This document shows, piece by piece, positions 44,400 through 53,659 of a DNA stretch of 64,000 nucleotides (within the stretch, counting starts at the first letter, position 1; each line of letters opens with the position of its first letter). The stretch spans positions 2,363,395-2,427,394 of the forward strand of contig JAJHZJ010000252.1 in NCBI GenBank assembly GCA_023548195.1, given 5' to 3'. Both the position numbers and the translations under genes were made by a program. The notes below the pieces were generated by a model. That model saw nothing but the letters and a program-made list of their open reading frames with translations. It was not told the origin of the DNA and ran no database searches. The DNA comes from Bettongia penicillata ogilbyi. Its lineage: Eukaryota; Chordata; Mammalia; Diprotodontia; Potoroidae.

Positions 44400-45170
44400 T
44401 CTTCTCACCGATGGAAATCAATGCCCCATAACTTTATGGGAGACAGAACAGAGTTGTAGAACAGAAGAGAAGAGAGATCCATTCTCTTCAGTCTCTTAGG
44501 GGAGTTCTGGCTTCAAGAGAGAAGATGCTCGATGCTACATTTTCTCTTTAGGCCACAAAGAAAGAAGAAGACTGGAAAGAAACCAATATGAGAAGAACAG
44601 GCAATCCCTATGATGTCCCTATCTCCAACTGGCTACACTAGAGACTTTAGGGAATTTTTCCCTTGAATGAGATCTGGGATTCTCTCTTGGTTGAGCTGAG
44701 TAACCTCAGTCCCGATGGCAGAGCTCCTTCATTCTATATTGCCTGGTTTATATCCTTCTATGTACATTTCTCTGATTTCTGTTTTGCCAGTGACTTGGAT
44801 AGGTGGGTTTCTTTGCTATTTGCTGTGTGTTTACTGTGGAAGTGGCATTTGGTGGGAAAGGAATCAAGCCTTGGATAGAAAGCTTTGGATCTTCCTTTCC
44901 CCATTAATGAAGAGCAATCAGAAGTTTGGTTTAAACTGAATACTACATCTTCTAAGCTAATAATATTTAAGGGAGCAGATAGATATGACTCTAGCTGGTA
45001 CTTCTTTTTCTGAGGAAAGCAGAATGGCAGCCTCTGGCCCAACTCCATGCTTTCCCTCCAGACAGGAATTAATCTCTCTTGAAGAACAGGAAGAGAAGAG
45101 GCTAGAAATGTCTATTATTGCATCCCTGAGAGCCTTACATGACAATCCATATTTCATTTTTACCCTTTGT
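44400..45170. mobile_element. ~770-bp unclassified insertion in L2, possibly a solo LTR
   Basis: L2 coding blocks stop near 44395 and resume near 45180, so this segment is an insert. I see no poly(A) tail, which argues against a LINE or SINE. Its length fits a solo LTR. Terminal TG/CA and a target-site duplication could not be placed with certainty. Overlapping frames on both strands (44663-45215) are without known domains. Confidence 0.4.
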
Positions 45171-45721
45171 TACACTTTGAAGACACTACCATTCTTCCAG
45201 CCACGCAGGTTCTAAACTTGAGTACTACTTCTGACTCCTCTCTCATACTCATCCACATATAATATCATTTGCCAAATGTTATGATTTCTCTCTCTACACT
45301 TTTTGAATATGTCCCTTTCTCTTTACTCATACAGCCACTACCCTATTTCAGGTCCTGTTACGTCTTGCCATAGCCTCTCAATTGGACTCCCTGCCTCAAG
45401 TCTTTCCCTACTCCAATCTATCTTGCACACAGCTACCAAAACTATTCTCCTAATTTGTAGGTCTGATGGTCCTAACTCAATAAACTCCAATAGCTTCCTG
45501 GTATGTCTAGGACCAAAAATAAACTCTACACTATGGCATTTAAAGGTCTTCACAAGCTGGCCCCCTCCTATCTTTCTATCTTTTAACACATTACTCCCCT
45601 CCAAGAGCTCCACAGTCCAGCTATATTGACTGACTTGTTCAACACACATGATGCTCTCCTATACCTGGAATGTTCTTGCTCCTAACTTCTGCCTCTTAGA
45701 ATCTGTGGCTTCTTTTCAGAC

Positions 45722-45900
45722 TCCTGCCTGGCTGCCTCCAGCAACAGCCCAATGATAGAGCAACCAGCCCAGTCCAGCCCAGTGAGGACCCAGCTCCCCA
45801 GCTGAGGGATCTGCTGGATTGGGCCTAGTAGCATATTGACCCATCCAACTGAGACATTGAACCCTTCATGTCTTTTCTGAAAAACTTTTTAAAAAAAAGC
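45722..45900 (+). mobile_element. ~180-bp inserted sequence with A-rich 3' end in L2
   Basis: L2 homology breaks after CTTTTCAGACTCCTGCCTGG and resumes at about 45905 (AAAGCTACCCTCTCTAGAAG). The insert is GC-richer and ends TTTTTAAAAAAAA, so it may be a truncated retrocopy of a cellular RNA. The source is not identified. Confidence 0.4.
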
Positions 45901-46157
45901 TTAAAAGCTACCCTCTCTAGAAGATCTTTCCTTATCCCTCCCCCTTCTCTCCAGGTACCAGTGCTTTCTCCTTTCTATCCATTCTTTATCTTTCTTTTTA
46001 AATATACTCATTTCTATATATATATTATCTCCCTTATTGGAATGTAAGCATCTTGAGGTCATGGACCAAGAGTGTGCTTGCTTGTAGGGTAAAAGGGGAG
46101 AGTTATATGCTTGCCACATTTTTTAGGTTGAATCTCACATTATTAATCCAATGTTAT

Positions 46158-46265
46158 TAACATCTTCTCCATCACTTTCTTAAATTTAGACAATCAATAA
46201 AATGAATCAAGCCCTGATTGGTAGCATTGCTGATTCTCAAGGTATAAATGCACACTCCATTTTGG
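46158..46265 (+). repeat. Unclassified old interspersed repeat (family X, copy 2)
   Basis: It aligns with 1225-1345, sharing TTCTCCATCACTTTCTTAAA-type, AATCAA...AA and GCATTGCTGATTCTCAAGG-type blocks. Confidence 0.45.
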
Positions 46266-46269
46266 AAAA

Positions 46270-46812
46270 GACATTTATTCAAATGCCATAGTATGAATAG
46301 TCGTTAGAAAGCATTATTCTTCCGCATATATATACATAGAGTTCTTAGTGGGGAATAATAGGGCAAAGTTTACAGTGTAAGGGAAATGAGTCACACATAT
46401 TGTGTAAGGAATACACAGAAGCAAAAGCCCATTTCATGGGGTCTTGAAGGGAGGAAAGCCCAAGGACACTCCCTTTACAGCAGTGTCTCTCAATGGGTAT
46501 CATGGGCAAAGGAATCAAACCAAAACTATGGAGCAGCCACAGAGAATGTGGCTGAAGAGAATGGATGAGGCAAACCAAGCCTTTTTTGAAGGAACCCCCA
46601 GTTCCAGGTACCCAACTAATCAAGAAATTTCTCCTACTCATGTGGATAGTAGGCCAGCACAAGTTACAGAACGTATCCACACATCTAATCTCTCCAGGCA
46701 CCACCATTCCATGTGATCACAAATCTCCCAGAAGCAGGATCCTCAATTTCTCTATGGAGGAAGGTGACATCAGAGGAGGTCTACGCACATACCAATTCCC
46801 AATACAATTAAT
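46270..46812. other. Unassigned stretch
   Basis: No gene or repeat recognised. The 120-codon minus frame at 46345-46707 has no recognisable domain. Confidence 0.35.
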
Positions 46813-47029
46813 TGAAGGAATATCCTGAGTGGTATACCATAGACCTCTGTCTTTTGTTCCATCCTGTTCAACACTTTCATCAGTGACTTAAATGAGACCA
46901 CAGATAGCATGCTTATCAAATCTATGGAGAGCATGAATATTGGAAGAAAAACTATTGCATTAGATAATAACATTATCAGAATCCCAAAAGATCACAGCTA
47001 ACTAGAACAATGGACTTTGTCTAATAAGA

Positions 47030-47318
47030 TGAAGTTTTTTAATTTAATTTTTTTCAATGAACAAAAAAAAAATTTGTTTTTCTTTCTCATCTCCCCATTC
47101 CAACTAGAAAAAAAAGAAAATATGGAGGAAAAGAAAATTCCAGGTTAATAAAAATCCTCAGTCAAGCAAAACATATTGAGGCATTGTCCATGTCTCATTC
47201 TGCACAGAGTCAAAAGGCAGGTATCATGCTTAATTTTCAGTCCTTTACAATCATGGATGGTCATTGCTGTTATAAGAGTTAATAAGTCTTTCAAAAAATG
47301 GAATTTTTTTAGATAGTA
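47030..47318 (-). mobile_element. L1 3' end (antisense), inserted in L3/CR1
   Basis: It begins with T-rich sequence (inverted poly(A)) at 47035. It contains ATGTCTCATTCTGCACAGAG, CAATCATGGATGGTCATTGC and TTAATAAGTCTTTCAAAAAA, which are inverted L1 3' UTR blocks. Confidence 0.65.
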
Positions 47319-47343
47319 TTGATGGAGTCCTAATAGAGCTACC

Positions 47344-48003
47344 CCCAATCCCAATAGTCTAACTTCATTACAGACCTACAGTACGTACCTACCACCCAAC
47401 ACCTGCCAATATCCTAACTTCTTTATATATGCCTTACTGCTCTCTAGAACAACAGATGTTTCCCTGAAAACCATAGTTCTCACAGAAACAGCAGGCATGG
47501 GAACCCAGCAACTACCACTACCCAGCCATGACCCCCAGACCCATTTCCACAGAAAACAGGTGTGTTCTTGTACTCAGTCACAATCACATCATCCATCTAG
47601 CCCAAGACAGGACCACAGTATCTAACTAGATATTTTGACCAGACAGGACCACAATAACTAGCCAATTGGAGGACAACATGACCCGAATGTTTAACCACCA
47701 AACGATAGATGGGACCCCTCCTCCATTACCTAATCCCTTAACAAACTTCTGCCTTTTTAGTACTAATCATATTCCTATATTCTATGTAAATTTCTGATAT
47801 GTAATCACATCTTTACTCTATAAAAATCCATCTTGTTTTCTCTGAAGTTGCTCTTGGAACTTAGCTGGCTTCATGAGAGGCGTCAATCTCAATAAATGTC
47901 TATAACTTGGATCAGAGGTAGTCTGACTGAATTCTTTGAGACAGTTCCATCACATGTCATGAGACCGAAACAGTTTTTGGTGTTCCTGGGTTTAAACCTC
48001 AAC
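47344..48003 (+). mobile_element. Solo LTR of an endogenous retrovirus-like element
   Basis: About 660 bp with LTR architecture. There is a U3-like region rich in short repeats (AGACAGGACCACAGTATCTA and AGACAGGACCACAATAACTA at 47604-47660) and a TATA box (CTATAAAAAT at 47818). A polyadenylation signal AATAAA follows at 47891-47896, with a GT-rich stretch and a 3' end CTCAACA at about 48003. Exact edges and target duplication are uncertain. The flanks are L1 and L3 sequence, with no viral coding region adjacent, so it is a solo LTR. I cannot name the family. Confidence 0.65.
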
Positions 48004-48537
48004 AGTTTGAGTGTAGATTCTAGGTTCAAAAAAGAAAATCAACTGTCCATAAATAGGAGAGGGAAAACATAAACATGGCTAGATAGCAAGTCCTGATAAA
48101 AAAAGGTCTATGTTTTTTAGCCAACTGCAAGCTCAGTATCACTGAGCACTGTGAGGTAGCTGTTCGAAAAAGTCTTATGCGACATTAATAGAACTATGAA
48201 ATCTGGAAGAGCAAGGCAACAATATTTTATAATTCACACTATTCTAGGCATAGAATGAAGAAATTAGTAGCAAGCTCAGCATGAACCAATCGTGCGATAT
48301 GGCTGCTAAAAATAAAGAAAATATCACTTTAGATAGCATAACAGAAGTATAATCTAGAGATCAAGGGTGGCAAGAGTCCTGCTGCCCTGTGGGTATCACT
48401 CTGGTGGAAGCACACTGACAACCTGGAGAGTTTGAAGAGAGGGCATCCACAGTGGTGAGTGGACTCAAGACTTGTCCAGTAAGCATCAGTTGAAGTAAAA
48501 AGGGGTATTTTGCCTAGAAAAAAGACTTCAGGAGTAA

Positions 48538-48635
48538 ATAGTCTCATAGACTCAGGGCTAGAAATTACTTCGGAGACCACCTAGTTGAATCCTTATTATA
48601 GATGAGAAATCTAAGGGCCCAGAGGTTACATGAGA
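48538..48635 (-). repeat. THER1/MIR-type SINE fragment inserted in L3 (antisense)
   Basis: ACTCAGGGCTAGAAATTACT, then AATCCTTATTATAGATGAGA is the inverted 5' core. L3 sequence continues immediately after it. Confidence 0.5.
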
Positions 48636-48724
48636 GTTGTCTTCAAATATTTGAAGGTCTGTCACATAGAATGATGAGACATTCTGATGTGACACACACA
48701 CACAGACACATTTTAATCATCACA

Positions 48725-49965
48725 CTTGCAGAGAGAAGAGGACAAGGTCACGCTAGCCAAGGGGGCATCTGGACACTCTGTTTTTGATTTTCAGAGCAAT
48801 CTGTATTTTTTAAGGCATGGGCGAGACAATAATGGCATCCATTGATCACATTCTACCACCGCATTCCATAGTCACATAATATAAAATGTCAATAACCCCT
48901 AGAAGCACAATTAGCCACAGTCCTTCTATTAGTTTGGCCCAGTCATGGGAATAGGACCTGGCTAATGAACAGAGATCATCTGATCCCCTACAGGTAAGGG
49001 TTGTGGAGGAGGTTTCTGGATGAATAACATTTCACTCTTTTCTCATTCCTCAAAGACTTTCCCGAGAAACCTATCAGCAGCCTCTCTCCCATCATATACC
49101 TCATCAATGCTGACAATTCAGCATTCAGAGGGCATTTTCTCTTTTTGTAGAAAGGTCTGTCTTTTTTTTCAGCAGTCTCTATACACAGGCCACACAGCCA
49201 TATTGCAGAATCTGCATGAGTAGCAGGGCCTCCAGCCCCACCTAAGGGAAATAAGATTGGAGAGACCCCAGGTGGCTCCCCAGAGAAAACCTTGTTGACC
49301 TAATAAACAAGTTGCTACATACCCTACTAGTCAATATGGCTTAGGCAGAGATGAAGAATCTATCTCTAGCATGGAGTGTGCCTAACTGTTCAAATACTTG
49401 CAGGGTAAACCAAGAATCACCTCAATCTAATTTCCTCATTTTACAGATGATGAAATGGAGTCCCAGCTCATCACTGTCCATTTTACCACACTGATTCCAA
49501 AACCTAGGGCACTCTCCATGTTGCTCTTCCCCATCATCCCCACCCCCTTCCTCCTCTCCCCCCAACCCTTATTTGGTTTCTGATACTTAGTGTTACTACC
49601 CAGGAACCAAGAATCTTTTAAATGCTTTCCGGTGAGTCAATGGAGTGAGGGAGAGACCCAGAGAAAATCTTGACTTACAGTTTTAAAATTCCTTTCAGAA
49701 AAGCCTTAATACCAGTCATGATCATGCCATATTTTACATGGCTCATTGGGATGAAGCCTTGCTTTATTTCTTTCCTTGCTCTGTAGCCCCTGTCAATAAC
49801 TAGACCTCTCCAGGGCCAGGCAACTCTGAGTCACAAGACCCCCATCCTGACACGGTGAGGCCCGTTGAGTGTTCAAAGTAAACCAGCACATTTCCTTCCA
49901 TTTCCTCCCCTGCCCCCTCCCCTTTCTCACACACAAATAGTAGAATAGGGGCTTTCACATCAATA
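48725..49965. other. Low-repeat, unassigned stretch
   Basis: Apart from a possible MIR-like trace at 49430-49470 (TTTCCTCATTTTACAGATGA) and a pyrimidine-rich run at 49540-49565, no repeat or gene is recognised. Confidence 0.35.
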
Positions 49966-49971
49966 GTCAAC

Positions 49972-50007
49972 ATGCCTGTCAAAGTGACTTTCGCTAAGCC
50001 CGAAAAG
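49972..50007 (+). CDS. Candidate short first coding exon (12 codons), unidentified
   Basis: An ATG at 49972 has A at -3 (CAACATG). It opens a frame encoding MPVKVTFAKPEK, which ends exactly at a near-consensus 5' splice site (AAG|GTAAGAG, intron from 50008). The surroundings are free of repeats I recognise. The codons look protein-like and the peptide is basic and hydrophilic after the start. I do not recognise the protein. No TATA box or CpG island marks a promoter just upstream, and no partner exon is visible downstream in the window. Chance occurrence of an ATG plus a strong donor is quite possible. Confidence 0.2.
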
Positions 50008-50270
50008 GTAAGAGGGCCTTTTCTTAGCCTGAGGGAGAATAAACAGAAATTCAGATGTCCAGGCTAGCAAAAAAGGCATACCAGACTCAATCATCACGTG
50101 AAAATAGGAAGAGCCAGGCAGGAGAGGCAGAATGTGGGAAGGAAATGCTATGTGGGCAGAAAACAAAGCTACTTTCCAGAAAGATGTGTTCTTTTCTTTA
50201 ATTAGTAACTGTATCAGGAATCTGCATGCTCAGTCATTCTTAGAAATATTGTAAGTTATCAAATGACACC
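50008..50270. other. Low-repeat sequence after candidate donor
   Basis: No repeat recognised. The minus-strand frame at 49960-50166 has no known domain. Confidence 0.3.
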
Positions 50271-50276
50271 TCATTT

Positions 50277-50531
50277 TGTTGTTGTGGAGTCATTCTCCAT
50301 TGTGTCTGACTCTCCATGACCCCATTTGGGGTTTTCTTAGCAAAGATAATAGAATAGTTTGTCATTTCCTTCTCCAATTCATTTTACAGATGAGGAAACT
50401 GAGGCAAACAGTTAAGTGACTTGCCCAGGGTTGCATAGATAGTAAGTGTCTGAGCCCAGATTTGAATTCAAGAAGATGAATTCTCCCGACTTCAGGCCCA
50501 GTACTCTATCCACTGCACCACCAGCTACCTT
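50277..50531 (-). mobile_element. tRNA-derived marsupial SINE (antisense)
   Basis: TGTGTCTGACTCTCCATGAC tail, ACAGATGAGGAAACTGAGGC core, inverted head near ACTGCACCACCAGCTACC. It is full length. Confidence 0.85.
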
Positions 50532-50534
50532 GAT

Positions 50535-51845
50535 GATTCATTACATACTAACTATTTGCAATGAGGTGAGGGAAAATAATGTCTCACCCTTCCCCCTCTG
50601 GGCTAAGTAGAAAATATCCCCCAATATCTCAGGTTGGTGAGGTTGAAGGGTTAGCTTTCTGTTTATGAACAGCACAGGAACATAATTTAAAAATATGGTT
50701 CTTAACAAGTCATATTGACAGGGCTAGACTAGATGCCTCTGGTCCATTCAACCACATCTGAATGGTCCATGTCAATAATCCTATGGTTCTATGCCTAAGG
50801 AAATGACTTTCATGAATAAGGAGGACTCCCATCCCTGCCACAATGCAAAATTGTCTCCTTCCTTGGAAAAGGAGGAAGACCTGGATTTGTGCAGGGGGTT
50901 GCCAACAGAACCAGCTCTGATTACCACTATGGCAATCTCTTGGACTATCTACTGTCATATCAAAGACATGGAACTCAGTCTGTCCTAGGTTTGGGCCCAC
51001 GCATATGATTAGTGATATGATTAATGGTTTCTTCTTTCTCCAAATGGCACAAGTCAGGATAGTGAAACCACAGGCACAGAATGGACTTCAAGCCTGTCAG
51101 TAGTGAAACATAAGGCTTTGGCATGGTAAAGGCTCCAAGGTCAATGCCTTCAGCAGAATGAATACCACATCCTACCCCAGATCCTGGCATTTCAATATCA
51201 TCTGTTCTCCTGGGACCACCTCAGGACTAGGCCAGGCAGAGAAACTTGGTTTCAAGAAGAACTCTAGGACATAAGGCTATCTCAGATTTTTGAGTGAAAA
51301 TATCCCCACATCACACTATCCATCTCCTAGAATCCAAGTTGTAGAGGTTAGGGGGAAAGGTACAGTCAGGATGTATCCCTCTTGACTCTAGGGCAACAAC
51401 CATGATCTATTATCTCTCCCACCTATGAGTTCTACACAAGATCTCACCTGAGCTTGGTGGTTGGGGATATCAAGCAGAGGTGAGAGTATCTGACAGGCCA
51501 GGGCCGTCTGTCCCTCAGGAGCCAGGAGAGGCAGAGCATGATGGATTCATTGCTAGCCCTTTCCATATTGAGACAAGATGACCTAGAGAACCTAAAGTCA
51601 AATCTGACCTCACAGACATTACTGAGACAAGTGGAATGAGATACATGATGGGAATATGACCTTCTCCAAAAGAAATTGGGTAGATTAAAGGAGGGTGTCA
51701 GTTGTAACATCACTATATTTTACAACCATAAATTCAAGTGAAGGAATCTAGGAACCAGAGGGGACTTGAAGTTTAATGGAGAGAATTTGTGTAAAGAGGT
51801 ATGGAGACAAAGACACAAATACATGGGTTGAAAAGTCACACTGAA
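50535..51845. other. Unassigned stretch
   Basis: No recognised gene. CTCTAGACTAGATG-like tails near 50725 hint at a THER1 remnant. The segment 51530-51720 may be an unnamed old repeat. Frames here lack domains. Confidence 0.3.
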
Positions 51846-51847
51846 AT

Positions 51848-51963
51848 GGGGAGCTAGGTGGTGTCAGGGATAAAGAGCTGGACTCACAGTCAGGAAGATC
51901 AACATCCAAATCTTGCCTCAGATGCTGACCAATCCAAACAGGTCATGTAAGCTCTCTCAGATT
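51848..51963 (+). mobile_element. tRNA-derived SINE, 5' half (sense)
   Basis: GGGGAGCTAGGTGGTGTCAG head and GGACTCACAGTCAGGAAGAT. The core and tail are missing. It abuts an antisense L2. Confidence 0.65.
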
Positions 51964-51967
51964 TAAT

Positions 51968-52800
51968 AGCAAATAATAAATAAACATTTATTAAGCACCT
52001 ACTATGTGCTAGGCGCTGTGATAGTACTGGGTATACAAAAAGAAACCAAAGACAGTTCCTGTACTCGAAAAGAACGTTGCAATCTGATGGGGGAGATGAC
52101 AAGCAATCAAATACGAAGGAGTAAGCTATGAACAGGATAAATAGGAAATAATTAAGAGAGGAAAGGCACCAGAATTAAGAGGAGCTGGGAAAAGCTTCCT
52201 GCCAGGTTTTAATTGGAACTTAAAGGAAGCCAGGGAAGTCAGTAGTCAGAGCATAGGAGGGAGAGCATTCCAGGGGTGAGGAAGAGCCAGAGAAAATGCT
52301 GAGAACTGAGACGTGGAGTGTCTTGTTCTTGGAACAGCCTGGAGTCTGGACATGAAGACAATTGGAGGGGGAGGAGGGGAAGTAGGTTATGAAGGGCTTT
52401 GAGTATCATTTTGTATTTGAACCTGAAGGTGTTAGGGAACCTTTAGAATTTATTGAGTGTGGTTAGACCTGCACTTGGGAAAAATCACTTTAGTGGCTGA
52501 ATAGAGGACGGGATTGGAGTGGGCTGGAAGACTTTAACTCACCAACAGGCTACTGTAATCATCCAGGGGTAACAGCCTGTATTATAATGGTGACAGTGCC
52601 AGCAAAGGGAAGAGGGCATAAATAAGAAATCTTGCAAAGGTTATGGGGCATGAGAGATAGCGAAGAGTCCAGGTTGACTCCTTCCTAGGTCAAGAACTGG
52701 AGGGACTGGGAGGATGGTGATGTCCTTTATGATAATAGGGAAGAAAGGAGGTGAGGAGATTTTAGGGGGAAGGATAATGATTTCCTTTTGCGACATGTTG
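51968..52800 (-). mobile_element. L2 LINE 3' part (antisense)
   Basis: The left edge AAACATTTATTAAGCACCTA, then TCTGATGGGGGAGATGACAA, is the inverted 3' UTR. Farther right the minus-strand frame at 52641-52928 has SQKEIIILPPKISSPPFFPI, matching the region after the L2 RT. Confidence 0.75.
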
Positions 52801-52802
52801 AG

Positions 52803-52955
52803 TCTCCCTTTCTTCCTCAATAAAATGGGGATAAGAACAACATCAACCTCATAGGGGTGTTGGGATGACCAAATGAGATAACCAAGTGAGATGAGAAAGT
52901 GTATTACAAACTTTAAAGTGCTATACAAATATTATTATTATATAAATTATTATTG
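52803..52955 (+). repeat. MIR SINE 3' half (sense)
   Basis: CCTCAATAAAATGGGGATAA, AACCTCATAGGGGTGTTGGG and TTTAAAGTGCTATACAAATA are sequential MIR blocks. Confidence 0.7.
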
Positions 52956-52984
52956 CTTCAAATTATTGTTACTGTACAAATATT

Positions 52985-53175
52985 ATTGCTGACTTTATTG
53001 TCACATGAGCACAGAGGGAATAGTAAATAGGGCCAGTTGGCTGAAACGTGAATTGCATGGCAGGAAGTAATGTAAAAACTGTCTGAAAAGTTGGACTGAA
53101 GCCAGATCCTGCAAGGTTTTAGATGCCAATAAAAGGGAGTGATATTTTATCATAGAGATGATAAAAAAAGGTCTT
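52985..53175 (-). repeat. L2-like fragment (antisense)
   Basis: GTGAATTGCATGGCAGGAAG and GCCAGATCCTGCAAGGTTTT resemble the inverted L2 coding 3' region of the 7.9 and 52.4-kb copies. Confidence 0.45.
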
Positions 53176-53655
53176 GAACCAGAGGGTCGCATCTACTTGT
53201 TGCCTCCTCCCCATACAGATTTCTTTACCATTCCTAATCATAGAGACAGCCATGACCAGAGGGAGGGTCTGGGACCAGTGCCTGGGAGGAAATCAGAATT
53301 TGTGCTCCTTGGCACCTTCCTCCAAATCTCCTCCTCCTATGACTGCTTGCAGAATCACCACCATCAACTCAGCTCAGACATTTCCTTTTCTCCCTCTCTA
53401 ACTGACCAGGACAAGGCTTTCTTCAATGAACTAGAAGGCATTTGGGAGGAGGGACTCAGCCTCCTGTGTCATGATCCTTCTGTCCCAGACACAGCTTTAT
53501 CACAGGCTCTCCCACCTATACCCTTTCCCAAACAAATACGTCTTAGGTTCAGAAATAGCTAATCATGAAGGATGGAGAGAGACTTGAGTAGGTAGACCTC
53601 TAAGTTCTGATAAGTTTGGGAAATCTTTCTTCAGTCTCTCTGTTCACCTTTCTCT
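53176..53655. other. Unassigned stretch with a 134-codon open frame
   Basis: The frame 53158-53562 (+) ends with a polar Gln/Asp/Glu/Pro-rich half (SLTDQDKAFFNELEGIWEEG). It starts inside the L2-like fragment, so if any part is coding it is not from that ATG. I know no match. It could be decayed LINE or LTR sequence. Confidence 0.3.
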
Positions 53656-53659
53656 TTAC

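Larger units (their letters stand above)
41996..46065 (+). mobile_element. L2-type LINE, long decayed copy (sense), broken by three insertions
   Basis: Sense L2 from the endonuclease region to the 3' end. At 42170-42240 a frame reads ALTETLLLPDDTQLHP, matching the conserved S/A-LTETWL segment of L2 endonuclease. At 43578-43853 KLFEKAVYTHNSISSF matches the RT start (LLER-type). At about 43980-44330 RT pieces continue in shifting frames. At 45303-45629 lies the Ser/Leu-rich region after RT. At 46000-46060 TCCCTTATTGGAATGTAAGC gives the L2 3' UTR. Inserts at 42398-42682, ~44400-45170 and ~45722-45900 are younger. No frame is intact. Confidence 0.7.
46815..48720 (+). mobile_element. L3/CR1-type LINE, decayed copy (sense), with three nested insertions
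   Basis: The plus strand encodes SDLNETTDSMLIK and, further on, LEQWTLSNKMKF, which match the RT region of CR1-clade LINEs. The catalytic Asp-Asp pair in the usual KFADDT segment is lost (SMES here). After the inserted L1 and LTR the L3 resumes at about 48006 (GATTCTAGGTTCAAAAAAGA). It then runs through GCAAGCTCAGTATCACTGAG and, past a MIR-like insert, TGTCTTCAAATATTTGAAGG at 48640-48660, the conserved 3' part. It is the oldest layer in this segment. Confidence 0.7.
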
